NCBI GenBank assembly: GCA_017640445.1
Contig: JAEPQQ010000019.1
Location: 1-46,592 of the forward strand
From: Bacteroidia bacterium
GTDB lineage: Bacteria; Bacteroidota; Bacteroidia; NS11-12g; UBA9320
Direction: 5' to 3'
Length of the DNA stretch: 46,592 nucleotides
The notes under the pieces are model-generated. The model had not been told where the DNA came from and did not search any database. It saw nothing but the letters and a program-made list of their open reading frames with translations. Shown here in pieces: positions 17,417 to 27,241 of the stretch. Both the position numbers and the translations under genes were made by a program. Numbering within the stretch: the first letter of the stretch is position 1; every line of letters starts with the position of its first letter.

Positions 17417-18040
17417 ATGGTGTTTCTTCATCGTTTGTTCTTTTTTAGCCTGTTGTTGGTTTCCATCAACGCAAACGGTCAGTCGAGTTTTACGGTTAAG
17501 TACTACGCCATGACCATTCATCCGTTTGGCGATGCTACAGCACACTTACAACCAAGAAAGTTGGACCCAAACGCCGTATTCGTGTTGAACTCTGGACTAT
17601 TTGTCGGCTATGAAAAGTTCGTATATCAGGATTTGGTATCGGTAAAGTTCATTCAGGGAGCACTCAGCGATTGTTCTAAAGGCCTTGCTCTTGTAAGCCA
17701 TTTAGGTGTGAGAGGCACGCTGTACCAAACCCCGTTGCACCGACTCTCTGTTGGTTTGGGGCCAACGTATATTGTTCGGGAGTCCTGGAAGCGATTTGGT
17801 AACCAATACGAGTCTTCCGGTTTTTTCAATGAGGCAAACTGGGATCGCTGGGGATTGGTGCAGTGGAAGTTTATTGCCTATGGCGTTGATGTGGAGTATG
17901 ACTATTGCATCCGAAAGCGAGACAACTTATCCATCAGCATCACACCAGGCCTTCCTCTGGCAAACATCATTTCCATTGGATGGAAGCACTGGATCGGTAA
18001 GACGTATACCCGTCCGTTGGCACCCTATGTTCCAAAGTAG
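17417..18040 (+). CDS. Hypothetical outer-membrane protein
   Basis: A 207-residue protein with a signal peptide (MVFLHRLFFFSLLLVSINANGQ). The mature sequence has alternating beta-strand patterns (LHRLSVGLGPTYIVRESW, WKFIAYGVDVEYDY, NLSISITPGLPLANIISIGWKHWIG), consistent with an eight-strand barrel. The glycine-rich strands recall PagL-type lipid A deacylases, but I cannot place the catalytic His-Ser pair with confidence, so I leave the function open. It is close behind the CFI-box gene and probably co-transcribed. Confidence 0.65.
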   Translation: MVFLHRLFFFSLLLVSINANGQSSFTVKYYAMTIHPFGDATAHLQPRKLDPNAVFVLNSGLFVGYEKFVYQDLVSVKFIQGALSDCSKGLALVSHLGVRGTLYQTPLHRLSVGLGPTYIVRESWKRFGNQYESSGFFNEANWDRWGLVQWKFIAYGVDVEYDYCIRKRDNLSISITPGLPLANIISIGWKHWIGKTYTRPLAPYVPK

Positions 18041-18100
18041 GTTGAAAAACATCAATAGTCTTTGATTTTTCATACTTTCGAAACACCAATTAATCAGATT

Positions 18101-18706
18101 ATGAACAAACTAATTCTTCTTATTTCCTTTTCCATTCTTGTTTTTTGTGTTGGGTGTAAAGATGATAACGATCCGGTGGTTGTCGACGTTTGGAACATCA
18201 ATCTCGACCCACGATTTGAGGCAACAATAGACGGTCAATCAGTACGTTTTACCTCGGACCAGCACCTTGTGGGAGTAGGGATAAGCAGCTCAATAGGTGT
18301 TTCTACCCCAAGCACATTCGAGTACGAATCAAATTTCTCAAGTATTCGGGGTGAAAGAGCCGTAGCCATAAACAAAGGAACTCTAAACTTACCCTTGGGC
18401 GGCTTCCCTGATAAGGGAGAATTCCTGTCGTTCTTCCAAAAAGGAAGTGTTCCGTTTTCCAAGGATGCTGAGGATGGGATTGAGATTTGGTTCAACGATG
18501 GCAAAGGAACCAGTTGGAGTACCTCCAAGGGTACCGGAGACCAAACGGGTAGTACGTTCAACTTCGAAGTGATTTCTGACTTTTCCGGTTTTGATGTTTG
18601 GACGGTAAAGTATAGAGCCTCTTTTACGTGTACGTTATACGACGACGATGGTAACTCGGTGGAGTTGACGAATGGAAAGAGTATGGCTTTTTTCAGCGAT
18701 GAATAA
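18101..18706 (+). CDS. Hypothetical lipoprotein
   Basis: Starting at ATG 18101 gives a 201-residue protein with a clear lipoprotein signal (MNKLILLISFSILVFCVGC, lipidated C19). A DDND acidic stretch follows the cysteine. The remainder is beta-rich (RFEATIDGQSVRF, GTLNLPLGGFPDKGEF, FDVWTVKYRASFTCTLYDDDG) like the many short Bacteroidetes surface lipoproteins with a C-terminal sandwich. An in-frame start at 18062 is less likely since it would place 13 residues before the signal. I do not recognise a specific family. It converges on the gene ending at 18715 with only eight bases between. Confidence 0.7.
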   Translation: MNKLILLISFSILVFCVGCKDDNDPVVVDVWNINLDPRFEATIDGQSVRFTSDQHLVGVGISSSIGVSTPSTFEYESNFSSIRGERAVAINKGTLNLPLGGFPDKGEFLSFFQKGSVPFSKDAEDGIEIWFNDGKGTSWSTSKGTGDQTGSTFNFEVISDFSGFDVWTVKYRASFTCTLYDDDGNSVELTNGKSMAFFSDE

Positions 18707-18714
18707 GCCTTGTT

Positions 18715-19740
18715 CTAATGGAACTGTAATAAGAAGGTTCCTGATCGGACGAAGTCTTCACCTGCTTCACCCTTGTAGTGTATCATAAACATGTACACAC
18801 CTGGCAAACAGGGTCTCCCCATATATTCACCATCCCAGGAGGCAGAAATACTCCTGGTTCGATAAACACGCTCTCCCCATCGGTTGAAAATGTCCAGCCG
18901 GTATCCCGGGAGGTTGCACCATGGCGACAAGCCAAAAACATCGTTTAAACCATCACCATTTGGTGAAAACGCATTGGGAATGTAATCCAGACAGGGACAG
19001 TTTATGATACGAACCGCATAGTGCTCCGTTGTAGTGTCTGCGGAAGAGACAATCGTTACGGTATAAAACCCAGAGTCGCGAGCCACAAATGAAGAATCTG
19101 TTGAACCATCTTGCCAGGCATATGAGGTACCTCTTTTTCTTGGATGTAGGGTAATCATCTGAGTTTTGCACATGGTTGTGTCGATGGTAGAAACAGGTGG
19201 TTGTGTTGAAATGGGGTTTATTCTAAGCTTAAACTGCCCATAGTCATCCGAATTTTGTTCGCTTGTATGTCGTATACCCAGAGGAAACCCCTTTCCTGTG
19301 AATCGATAGGTGTAGATATGATCGGCCTGATAACCACCGTCTGAGGTTGGATGAAACCAGGTGTTCCCATTGTCAAGCGACAACTCGATCCGGTCTCGTC
19401 TGTATGGCAATGTACGTTGACTGCAAAGACTGCTGGTAGGTAATGAATAAATGAACTCCATGTCCATTCCCACATCACCGGTACGATGCCCTTCTACCGA
19501 AGGAAACAAAGGCGTTGCTTCCTTCTGACCACAAGGGTCGGACCAATACTGCGGAACCCAGATACTGTAGGTACCTTCAATTTGAACAGAGTATTCTTTA
19601 TCTTCTTCCATAACCTCCAGGCCAAACACCTCGTGCGCCATGTTGTCGTTGGGGTGATAGGTATCGAAGTAGAACACCTCCTGGCCAAGTGCGGGGCTCA
19701 GGGCGAGAAGGCAAAGGAAGGCAAATGCAAATCGGTTCAT
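18715..19740 (-). CDS. Secreted protein with gliding-motility (T9SS type B) C-terminal domain
   Basis: A 341-residue protein with signal peptide MNRFAFAFLCLLALSPALGQ. Residues about 20-180 form an unnamed beta-rich domain with several cysteines (SDPCGQ, SSLCSQ). A short Ig-like module follows (TTMCKTQMITLHP ... SGFYTVTIVS). The last 85 residues, from CLDYIPNAFSPNGDGLNDVF through FNRWGERVYRT to SGTFLLQFH, are the type B sorting domain of T9SS gliding motility-associated proteins. It is likely secreted or surface attached. The larger adhesin gene just upstream on the same strand has the same kind of tail; a separate -7-like box at 19756 suggests independent transcription. Confidence 0.85.
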   Translation of the reverse strand: MNRFAFAFLCLLALSPALGQEVFYFDTYHPNDNMAHEVFGLEVMEEDKEYSVQIEGTYSIWVPQYWSDPCGQKEATPLFPSVEGHRTGDVGMDMEFIYSLPTSSLCSQRTLPYRRDRIELSLDNGNTWFHPTSDGGYQADHIYTYRFTGKGFPLGIRHTSEQNSDDYGQFKLRINPISTQPPVSTIDTTMCKTQMITLHPRKRGTSYAWQDGSTDSSFVARDSGFYTVTIVSSADTTTEHYAVRIINCPCLDYIPNAFSPNGDGLNDVFGLSPWCNLPGYRLDIFNRWGERVYRTRSISASWDGEYMGRPCLPGVYMFMIHYKGEAGEDFVRSGTFLLQFH

Positions 19741-19755
19741 CAGTTGTGGCTACAA

Positions 19756-19763
19756 CAAATATA
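19756..19763 (-). promoter_or_regulatory. Candidate -7 element for the T9SS gene at 19740
   Basis: Minus-strand TATATTTG matches TAnnTTTG and lies 15 bases before the ATG. No -33 TTTG at the expected distance was found. Confidence 0.3.
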
Positions 19764-19779
19764 CACGGTTTCGCCAACC

Positions 19780-22700
19780 TTAATCGCGAATAAGTGTAAC
19801 GGTGCCGCTGTGTTTGATGAATTCATCCGGATGTTTATGGTCGGCATACTTCAATACATAGAAGTACGTCCCGGCAGGGCAGATGGCACCGGTGTTGTTA
19901 ATTTTACCGTTCCAGTAGATCAAGTTCTCAACCTCATGCATGGATGCGCTCGAATATACAACCTCACCCCAGCGGTTAAAGATAGAAAGCTCATGAGCCG
20001 ACTCTCCTCTGAGGACGATGGCAAACAGGTCGTTCACTCCATCGCCATTGCCGGGTGTAAAAACATTGTACGTTTCGAGCACCAATTGGTAGTCAATTTC
20101 TATAGGCTCGCAGTAAACATCCTTACATCCGTTGGGTGTGGTGGCGGTTAAACAGACTTCAAACGTACCGGTTCCGTTTACAAAACTATGGCTGGGATGT
20201 GTCTCCGTTGAGAAGTTGTCTGCTCCTGAAGCCTCATCTCCAAAGTTCCAGGAATAACCGGCGTTTGCAGGAGTTGAGTGGTTAGTAAACTTAAAGTTTG
20301 GAGATTTACTTGAAGCGTCTATACTAAATTGGGCATCAACCTCAACAACCGTGATTCTCTTCTCTATTTCAGATATACATTGTGGCACCACACTATGCCC
20401 CTTAAACATTGGCTCAATAAACATACTGTAAGTTCCGGCGGTTGGAAAGTTAACCTCCACCTGATGGCCTTCCGGGTGTGGCCGTATAGCTCCGTCTGGC
20501 AGTTTCCAGATTTCCCGTTCAAATACGGATTGACTTAAGCTGGTAAACTGTACAAGATCTCCCACACAAACAGTGTCCGGGCCATCAATGCCAGGGTGGG
20601 CACTTGGCAGGATGGTTACTGTGATGGGCGTTGCTGAAAGTTCAGGGTAGATGGTATGGCAGTAATAGGTCTGTTTGGTTAGGTCGCTGTAAAAGGAGTC
20701 TACTCCGATTAGATGGAGGTCGTATTGTCCTGGGGAATTGTAGGTGTATGTAAACGCACTGGAGTCCGTTGTTTCAACCGTGATGTTTCCCGTATCGCCC
20801 AGTTCCCAAATAAAATGGGAGGACCCTTCTGACGTATTGCTGAGTTCGATGGTCAAAGGCGCACAGCCTAAGGTATCATCTACTTCAAATTTTGGAATAG
20901 ACTTAAGTACGCGCAGGTTGTACTCAATGGTGTCGGTGCAGCCATAGCGAGATCGTATCATGTGCCGAACGGTGAGGTTCTTGTCACGCCCGTCGAATGC
21001 CTTGATGGGGTTTTTTTCCCAGGTGCCGAAGTAGCCGGTACCAAAATCCCAGGCATACGAACTGATTTTATCTTCCGGGTCGGGATACACCAACTTCGAT
21101 GAGTCTTTAAACTCCATTAACCCTTCGCAGTAGAACAGTTTGGAAGCCCGGGTTGCTCCGGCGACAACCTGTTGAATTATAAAGGTGTCTTTTACCTCAT
21201 AGGTGCACTCTTTGGAAGTGGTTACCCGAATGATTGATTCATGTTCCCCCAGTCCAAACTTCCCACAAAGAGAGAACTCCCCTGGCTGGGTTGAGTCAGT
21301 TTCATCTACCAGTATTTTAAAACTTCCGTATTTGTTGTCGGGTCTCCAAACCTCACCGTTGTTAACGTCAATGAGTTGAACAGAAACACAGGCGGTTTTC
21401 TCTACACACAACCCATTGTATCGCGTAAAAACTTTAAAGCCGTAGACATATTCTTCAGAGTACTCGGTGTAACAACCATTTTTGTTCAAGAGCTTTACAT
21501 CAATGGTACCTCTACCGCCAGTTTCTGAATATTTATGTTTAAACGATTTTCGAACGGTGTTTGAGGTAAAATCAACGGTGTCGCGACCGCCATCACCCCA
21601 TGAGATCCAGATTTGGTCGCCTGGTTCGAAGCTCCCATCTTTTAGCCGAACAGTGGCTGTAAATGGGCCACAGCCTTCGTTGAATTCGAAAGAGACCGAG
21701 TCTTTTTTACTTTCAATTATGTCAACAAACTTTGGTACGCGAATGGTATCGTAATGGGTATAGGGAGATTCGTGAATTTTAATGGAGTCATCTCCGTAGT
21801 CTTCCGCCCACAGGGGTCCTCCATACTTATATACCAATATCACATCTCGAATACCAACATATTCAGGCCCGATAATAGTTCTAAAGGCTTTCCAGTTTTT
21901 ACCCGTGTCGAGTGAGTAAGCAATGGGATCGCCTTCACGGCGTTCGTCGCCCAGGAAGAGATCACTTTGGCACAGCTTAATAGGCTCATTAATATTGGAA
22001 CCACCAGGCCCGCAATTACCGCAACGGTTTGTGCTGACAAGACCGGCTATCTCACCCGAACAACCGGTTACCGTGTCGCGAATGGTGTATACAAACGGGT
22101 AGGTGCCCGGGTTGGTATATTGGTGTTTGGCAAACCAACCAATGGTGGTATTACAGTTTTTGTATTTGTTGATTTTCCGTGCCCGGTCAATGGTACAGTT
22201 TTCGCCATCGGGGTCTGTTAAGGACCACTTAAAAACCGTGTTTTTGGGATTTATGCCCAGGCTTCGATCAATGAAGAAAATTTTTCTGTTGGTTCTACAT
22301 TGAAACTGATTGAAAATGGATATTTCGACCTTGGGTCCATGGATGACTAATTTCCTTTTCAGGAAAGTGCTACAGTTGTCGCGCTCAACCAGGCACGTTA
22401 GTTCATATACTCCTGGGTCCAGCTCAGCATCTAAAAAGTTCAGCATACGCGAACTACTATTACCAAGATACTCCCCGTTGAGTCGCCAGGTAACCTGGTC
22501 GGAAGACGAAGAGTTTATACTCATTGTGACAAACTGGTCACCATAACAGGGAGTTGAATCGGACAGGGTAATGCGTTTTACTTCCTTGGATAGGTCGATG
22601 TCTATACTCGTGGAGGTTTCGTCATCACAGCCCGCATCCGATGTTCCGTATAGGTCGACTTTCACAGATTTGGTTGACTTGTATTCGAGGCAAAGCGGGT

Positions 22701-23436
22701 CATTGTTAAAGTGTTCTTTGGTATAGGTCTGGCCATCTACCGTCCATTTAAAGTCAATGTTCTCTCCGGCTGAAAAACTTGAGTGGTTGGTGAGGCACAG
22801 TCGTGCAGTTTCGCAGTCGGGGTAGGTAAGCTTGTAACGAACCTGAGCCTTAACGCCGGGTAAAATAGTAACCGTTCGGGTCGCCGACGATTTGCATCCT
22901 TGATTGTCGACAACTTCCATCTTGATCTCGTAGTTATCACGTGTTGGAAAAGAATGGCAAATGGTATTGGTGGCTCCGGGGTTGTTATCGATTGTTAACT
23001 GACCGTCGCCCCAGGTTATGTTTCGCGTCACAATGGTTTGGCCAGGCGAAGCCAGTGAGGAATTGTCAACAATACACACGTTGCTGGTGTATTGACAGGT
23101 GTCGGAAGTTGGAGAAATACTAAGCTTTGGTTCGGGTAGGCCAAGTACTTCAACTTTCAGACTTTCTTTCGCGGTACCTCCACCTGACAGGCCAACGGTT
23201 ACGCTAACCGTATACGTTCCTTTGGCTTTGTACAAATGCCCGGGAGACGCATGGTTGGAGGTATAACCGTCACCAAAATCCCATGTATGGGAAGTAACTG
23301 ATTTACCAGATGGAGGGGTGTAATTAAAAAAGGCCAGGTCACCCAAACAGATTGCACCATTACCTTGCAGGGTAATTTGGGCGGAAGCCAGAAACGAAGT
23401 AAAAATGAGCCACAGAAACGCAAAAAGTTTATTCAT
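19780..23436 (-). CDS. Large PKD-domain adhesin with gliding-motility (T9SS type B) C-terminal domain
   Basis: I start at the ATG giving MNKLFAFLWLIFTSFLASAQ, a signal peptide, for 1218 residues; an upstream start at 23484 would put 16 residues before it. PKD/Ig-like modules recur, each with a W.FGDG or equivalent motif: HTWDFGDGYTSNH (early), SYAWDFGTGYFGTWEKN, HFIWELGDTGNITVE, GYSWNFGDEASGADN. Several disulfide-type cysteines and a CGNCGPGG segment are present. The end (YNVFTPGNGDGVNDLFAIVL ... LSIFNRWGEVVYSS ... SGTVTLIRD) is the type B T9SS sorting domain. It should be exported to the cell surface, and such proteins are often linked to gliding or attachment. The ligand is unknown. Confidence 0.88.
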   Translation of the reverse strand: MNKLFAFLWLIFTSFLASAQITLQGNGAICLGDLAFFNYTPPSGKSVTSHTWDFGDGYTSNHASPGHLYKAKGTYTVSVTVGLSGGGTAKESLKVEVLGLPEPKLSISPTSDTCQYTSNVCIVDNSSLASPGQTIVTRNITWGDGQLTIDNNPGATNTICHSFPTRDNYEIKMEVVDNQGCKSSATRTVTILPGVKAQVRYKLTYPDCETARLCLTNHSSFSAGENIDFKWTVDGQTYTKEHFNNDPLCLEYKSTKSVKVDLYGTSDAGCDDETSTSIDIDLSKEVKRITLSDSTPCYGDQFVTMSINSSSSDQVTWRLNGEYLGNSSSRMLNFLDAELDPGVYELTCLVERDNCSTFLKRKLVIHGPKVEISIFNQFQCRTNRKIFFIDRSLGINPKNTVFKWSLTDPDGENCTIDRARKINKYKNCNTTIGWFAKHQYTNPGTYPFVYTIRDTVTGCSGEIAGLVSTNRCGNCGPGGSNINEPIKLCQSDLFLGDERREGDPIAYSLDTGKNWKAFRTIIGPEYVGIRDVILVYKYGGPLWAEDYGDDSIKIHESPYTHYDTIRVPKFVDIIESKKDSVSFEFNEGCGPFTATVRLKDGSFEPGDQIWISWGDGGRDTVDFTSNTVRKSFKHKYSETGGRGTIDVKLLNKNGCYTEYSEEYVYGFKVFTRYNGLCVEKTACVSVQLIDVNNGEVWRPDNKYGSFKILVDETDSTQPGEFSLCGKFGLGEHESIIRVTTSKECTYEVKDTFIIQQVVAGATRASKLFYCEGLMEFKDSSKLVYPDPEDKISSYAWDFGTGYFGTWEKNPIKAFDGRDKNLTVRHMIRSRYGCTDTIEYNLRVLKSIPKFEVDDTLGCAPLTIELSNTSEGSSHFIWELGDTGNITVETTDSSAFTYTYNSPGQYDLHLIGVDSFYSDLTKQTYYCHTIYPELSATPITVTILPSAHPGIDGPDTVCVGDLVQFTSLSQSVFEREIWKLPDGAIRPHPEGHQVEVNFPTAGTYSMFIEPMFKGHSVVPQCISEIEKRITVVEVDAQFSIDASSKSPNFKFTNHSTPANAGYSWNFGDEASGADNFSTETHPSHSFVNGTGTFEVCLTATTPNGCKDVYCEPIEIDYQLVLETYNVFTPGNGDGVNDLFAIVLRGESAHELSIFNRWGEVVYSSASMHEVENLIYWNGKINNTGAICPAGTYFYVLKYADHKHPDEFIKHSGTVTLIRD

Positions 23437-23556
23437 AGCAAGGGTCTTAGTGGTAAGGTACTCATTTAGACCCCTAATCCACAAAAGGTTCCATGATCTT
23501 TATGTCATTTCGCGTTTTTGACGATATCGTGAATATGGCGTGAAGTGTTCAAGACA

Positions 23557-26500
23557 TTAGAATAAAAATTTGCTCCCAAGTGTAAAAACCTGATCGACCT
23601 CAGAAACGGAGTAGGTTCCTACCAGCATCATAAAATCCAGGATTTTTATAAAACCGCCACCGCCATAAGAAGTATACCAGTAGTTCACATCATTGCCCTG
23701 AAGAGAGTTAGCCGCATCAAAGTGAGCCAGGATGCCTACGTCAAATGGAATGATCTTATTTGGCACCTTAAACAGGCTAAAACGAAGGTCGAAATTATTG
23801 TAGAACTGCGACTGACCAGAAAAGCGATTTCGTGGAATACCACGGAAGTTCTCAAAACCATTGAGAAAGTTGGCCTGGAAGAACGTGTAGTCGCCAAGGT
23901 TGGAAACGAAACCAGTTCGGAAACCCAACGTGGTTTGTTTGGGTGTTATATGAATGGGAAAGAACAAGCGCAGCTCTGTTTTTAGCTGGACATAATTAAC
24001 GTTACTATACGTGATGCTTTTTTCCCAGAAAGCACCTCCGGAAATTTGAATACCGTGATGCGGGTTGAGCTTATTGTCAAGGTCGGTTAACTGATAACGG
24101 ACAAGGGCTCCAACAAACTCCTGCGATCTGGTTTCATGGGCCTGAACAAAGCGGGTACTTGTTGAGTCAAAGTTGACATGCTGAAATTTGAGACCCAAAT
24201 CAAATTGTTGAGCAAGACTTTTAGAGTGAAGGCGTAACCGGGGTTCTACCAGGTAATTATTCATTCGTATAACATCACCAAGCGCATTTTTTTCGGTATT
24301 GTTAGAGCCGAAGTAGCGATAAACAAGAGGCGTGTTGGCTACTAGTTTACCTGCGAGATTCCATGAACCAATCGCATCGGTGAAATCGAATTTGTAAACC
24401 AGGTTATACCCCTGCGACAGAAAGCCATAATTGGCAGTGACCTTGTGTTGTTGGGCATAAGGCTCTTTCTTGAAACCTTGTTTGGTGTACGTAAAGGCTG
24501 GGCCGATAAAGAAACCGTCGTTTGCATTGTAGCCCATAGAAAGACCCGGTGCCAGGATATTATACTCGAACTGCTTTCGATCGTAATCAAAGGCATTTTC
24601 CACTTTTCGAATATCAACAGTAGCTTCTGTACCAGGCTCAATGGTGTTATGTCCTTCCGTTTCGTAGATGCGTGTCATTTTCTTTGAGCCACGTACCTTT
24701 GAGTCGTCGGTTATGTAGTCTTTGTTAGCACCCGCAACAATTCGCACCAGAATACTTTTGTTTACTTCTCCTTTGACCTTGTACTCATCATTGCCTTCTA
24801 GTCCGTAGAGTACAATTTCTTTGGTTTGGTCGCTGTAAAACACACGATGATAATACCGTTTCTTTTTGTGCTTTTTGCCCTTCTTACGAGGATATACACT
24901 TACCTCTACTGCACCATCTTCAAATCGATCAATTTCAAAATAATCATCGTTAAACGTTCCCACAACATCTACCGATTTCGCCAATACTTCATAGTATCGC
25001 TCTGCTGTTTCCACCAGCTTTTCGCGACGGGTTTTTAATCGAGCAATAAGTTCTTCTCCGTTGATGGAGTATGCTTCCTCGGGGAACAATTTAATTGCCT
25101 GCTCAATCACCTCATCGGTCAACTTTTCCTGAATAAATTGAGCCTGCTCTCTCCAGTCTTTTAGAGAGGCCTCAGTGAGGAAGGAGCGGTCGAAGTGACG
25201 TCCCTGGCGGTTTACCCCTTCTATGTCTTTAATTTCATCCTCAAAGGGCTGGACGTACCACAGCAACCAGCGCCATTTGGCCATGTTCATAACAAGGCCA
25301 TTCGATTTGAAAAACGCCTGATCCCGATCACGTGGAATTGGACGATATACAACCTCATCCTTCTCCTTGTACTTACCCCAACGCCATTGGTCGTCATGAC
25401 GGTCAAAATCACCAATGAACATATCGAACAAACGGGCGCGAACCACATACTTTTTGTCAACCACATGATCATATTGGCTGTGTATGTTTTCTACCGCTTC
25501 GGGATATCCCATTACGTTTTTAGAGTTTCCGAAGTTGTCGTCTTTTGAAACGTTTCCGTTCGGGCGTTCTTCAAAGAGACAGAACATACCGCCAAACTCT
25601 TCCATATAGTCACCCAACGTTGAGTCGTTTGGCAGATAAACAAGCCGGGGTATGGAGTGGTAAACATCTGCGGCTTTTGCCAACGGCGGAATTACGATGG
25701 AAGCATAGGGGTGTGAAGCGGCGATGCCATCGTAGGCAATATCCTGGGAAATGGTGCCACGTAGCTGCTTTTCAACAAAGTACATGGGGTTTTTCTTAAT
25801 ACCTCTGAGCGTATACTGTTTCCCGTCTCCTCCTTTCATACGAAGCGATAGCGTTTGTTTTCCGCCACCCTTCTTAATGGGAGTAAGTCCTCCTTTTTCG
25901 TTGTGAATGTCGAGGTACGGCACCCTGATTGGAGTTGTCCACAGGTCGCGGTTCAGACTTCCAAAAATCAGCCGTTTTAATGCTCCCGCACCTTTAATGG
26001 AATCGGGAATTACGGTGGCGTACATGCCTGCATACGATTTTTCTTTATGCGGCATGGCATTGTTAGCCGTGACCGGTTTTTTGGTATACAAATGCCTCCG
26101 GTAGGCCAACTGTTCTAGCTTTGATCCGTCGTCAAAGACATAGTACTCCAACCAAATCTCGCCATTCTCGTAGTACCCAAGGCGTGAGTAACCTCTTTTC
26201 CTGGCACCAAAATCAATATTTCGGTCGTATTTGATATTTGTTACCTTGCTACCACTGCCGCTTATAATATGGTGGATAGCTTCTTGGTTGGTATACTGAA
26301 GATTGTGCTCGTGCCCTGCTGCATAGACTACATTATCGTATTCATTCATGGCACGTTCCAGCTTTCTCTTCATATCCTGATAAACCGGATGGGTAATGTC
26401 TTGACGAAGCCCGATGAACTTTCGGTAATACGGGTAAATACTACCAATACCCGGTAAGGGCACAAAGGTCTTTTTCTTTTTGGCGGTAATTGGAAATAAG

Positions 26501-27240
26501 TGGTCTTTGGGTTTAAAGTGTCCTCCATGCTCGCCATTACTGTAAAGTGGGTGGTGGCCCACTACAATTACATTTTGATCTCTGTACTTTTTGAGCAAAT
26601 GTTCAAATTGAAACATGAGCTCCTCAGTGGTTCGAACCTCGCAACCGTCTTTTTCACCACTTGAGCGTTCGTGGTGATGTAACCACCACTGGGTATCCAA
26701 GATAATAAGAATAACACCTGGCGCAAGTTCAACAACATCAGGCCCCGGACAACCGTGACTGGGTCGAAACACATTCCCTTTGTCAAGGTATTTTTGAACA
26801 TATTTTTCTTGTCGCTGGACATGTTTCAGCCCGTTTACGCCGGCCGACTGCCAGTCGTGATTACCCGGAACAAAAACAATTTCCCCGTCGAAGTCTTTTA
26901 CTGCATCCAGTTGAACATTGAGTCTTAGTTCGTCTTGTTCTCGCCATTTACTATGTTTCTTATGCATACCCTTTGGGTAGAGGTTGTCTCCCAGAAACAC
27001 AACACCAGCCTCGTCTTTGTCGGATGAGTCGAGTTTGGTTTTTAGACTTCCAAGAACGGGTGCCGATAAGGCTGTGTCATCACCTACATCACCCAGTAAA
27101 TAAAGACTGTAAATCAATTGGTTGTCTGAAGTAGTGGCCGAATCCTTCCAGGCTTGTTGCTCCTTGTGGTAATATAGCTTAGAACTGGAGCAGGAAGCCA
27201 GAAAAAGAAGAGCAATGATGGATACTACAACCGTTCTCAT
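23557..27240 (-). CDS. Lipoprotein metallophosphoesterase fused to an outer-membrane beta-barrel
   Basis: This 1227-residue protein has a lipoprotein signal (LLFLASC, C17). Residues about 42-380 are a calcineurin-like phosphoesterase with D51 in LLGDVGDD, GDN (84-86), GNHD (126-129), GHHPLY and GHEHN motifs; the first block is D-x-G as in purple acid phosphatases rather than the usual D-x-H. A long middle region follows (about 400-900, including a basic KKGKKHKKKRYYHR stretch). The C-terminal 350 residues look like an Omp85/surface-antigen barrel, with FRTGFVSNLGDYTFFQ, NGFENFRGIPRNRFSG and the final outer-membrane phenylalanine. The enzyme part is probably periplasmic or surface exposed. It is last in an operon with a cyclase and an SdiA-regulated-like lipoprotein, one base after the latter. 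Confidence 0.85.
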   Translation of the reverse strand: MRTVVVSIIALLFLASCSSSKLYYHKEQQAWKDSATTSDNQLIYSLYLLGDVGDDTALSAPVLGSLKTKLDSSDKDEAGVVFLGDNLYPKGMHKKHSKWREQDELRLNVQLDAVKDFDGEIVFVPGNHDWQSAGVNGLKHVQRQEKYVQKYLDKGNVFRPSHGCPGPDVVELAPGVILIILDTQWWLHHHERSSGEKDGCEVRTTEELMFQFEHLLKKYRDQNVIVVGHHPLYSNGEHGGHFKPKDHLFPITAKKKKTFVPLPGIGSIYPYYRKFIGLRQDITHPVYQDMKRKLERAMNEYDNVVYAAGHEHNLQYTNQEAIHHIISGSGSKVTNIKYDRNIDFGARKRGYSRLGYYENGEIWLEYYVFDDGSKLEQLAYRRHLYTKKPVTANNAMPHKEKSYAGMYATVIPDSIKGAGALKRLIFGSLNRDLWTTPIRVPYLDIHNEKGGLTPIKKGGGKQTLSLRMKGGDGKQYTLRGIKKNPMYFVEKQLRGTISQDIAYDGIAASHPYASIVIPPLAKAADVYHSIPRLVYLPNDSTLGDYMEEFGGMFCLFEERPNGNVSKDDNFGNSKNVMGYPEAVENIHSQYDHVVDKKYVVRARLFDMFIGDFDRHDDQWRWGKYKEKDEVVYRPIPRDRDQAFFKSNGLVMNMAKWRWLLWYVQPFEDEIKDIEGVNRQGRHFDRSFLTEASLKDWREQAQFIQEKLTDEVIEQAIKLFPEEAYSINGEELIARLKTRREKLVETAERYYEVLAKSVDVVGTFNDDYFEIDRFEDGAVEVSVYPRKKGKKHKKKRYYHRVFYSDQTKEIVLYGLEGNDEYKVKGEVNKSILVRIVAGANKDYITDDSKVRGSKKMTRIYETEGHNTIEPGTEATVDIRKVENAFDYDRKQFEYNILAPGLSMGYNANDGFFIGPAFTYTKQGFKKEPYAQQHKVTANYGFLSQGYNLVYKFDFTDAIGSWNLAGKLVANTPLVYRYFGSNNTEKNALGDVIRMNNYLVEPRLRLHSKSLAQQFDLGLKFQHVNFDSTSTRFVQAHETRSQEFVGALVRYQLTDLDNKLNPHHGIQISGGAFWEKSITYSNVNYVQLKTELRLFFPIHITPKQTTLGFRTGFVSNLGDYTFFQANFLNGFENFRGIPRNRFSGQSQFYNNFDLRFSLFKVPNKIIPFDVGILAHFDAANSLQGNDVNYWYTSYGGGGFIKILDFMMLVGTYSVSEVDQVFTLGSKFLF

Positions 27241-27241
27241 A

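Noticed and set aside
17417-18040. Assigning the barrel-like protein to PagL lipid A deacylase
   Set aside because: The strands look similar but I could not place the catalytic histidine and serine with confidence.
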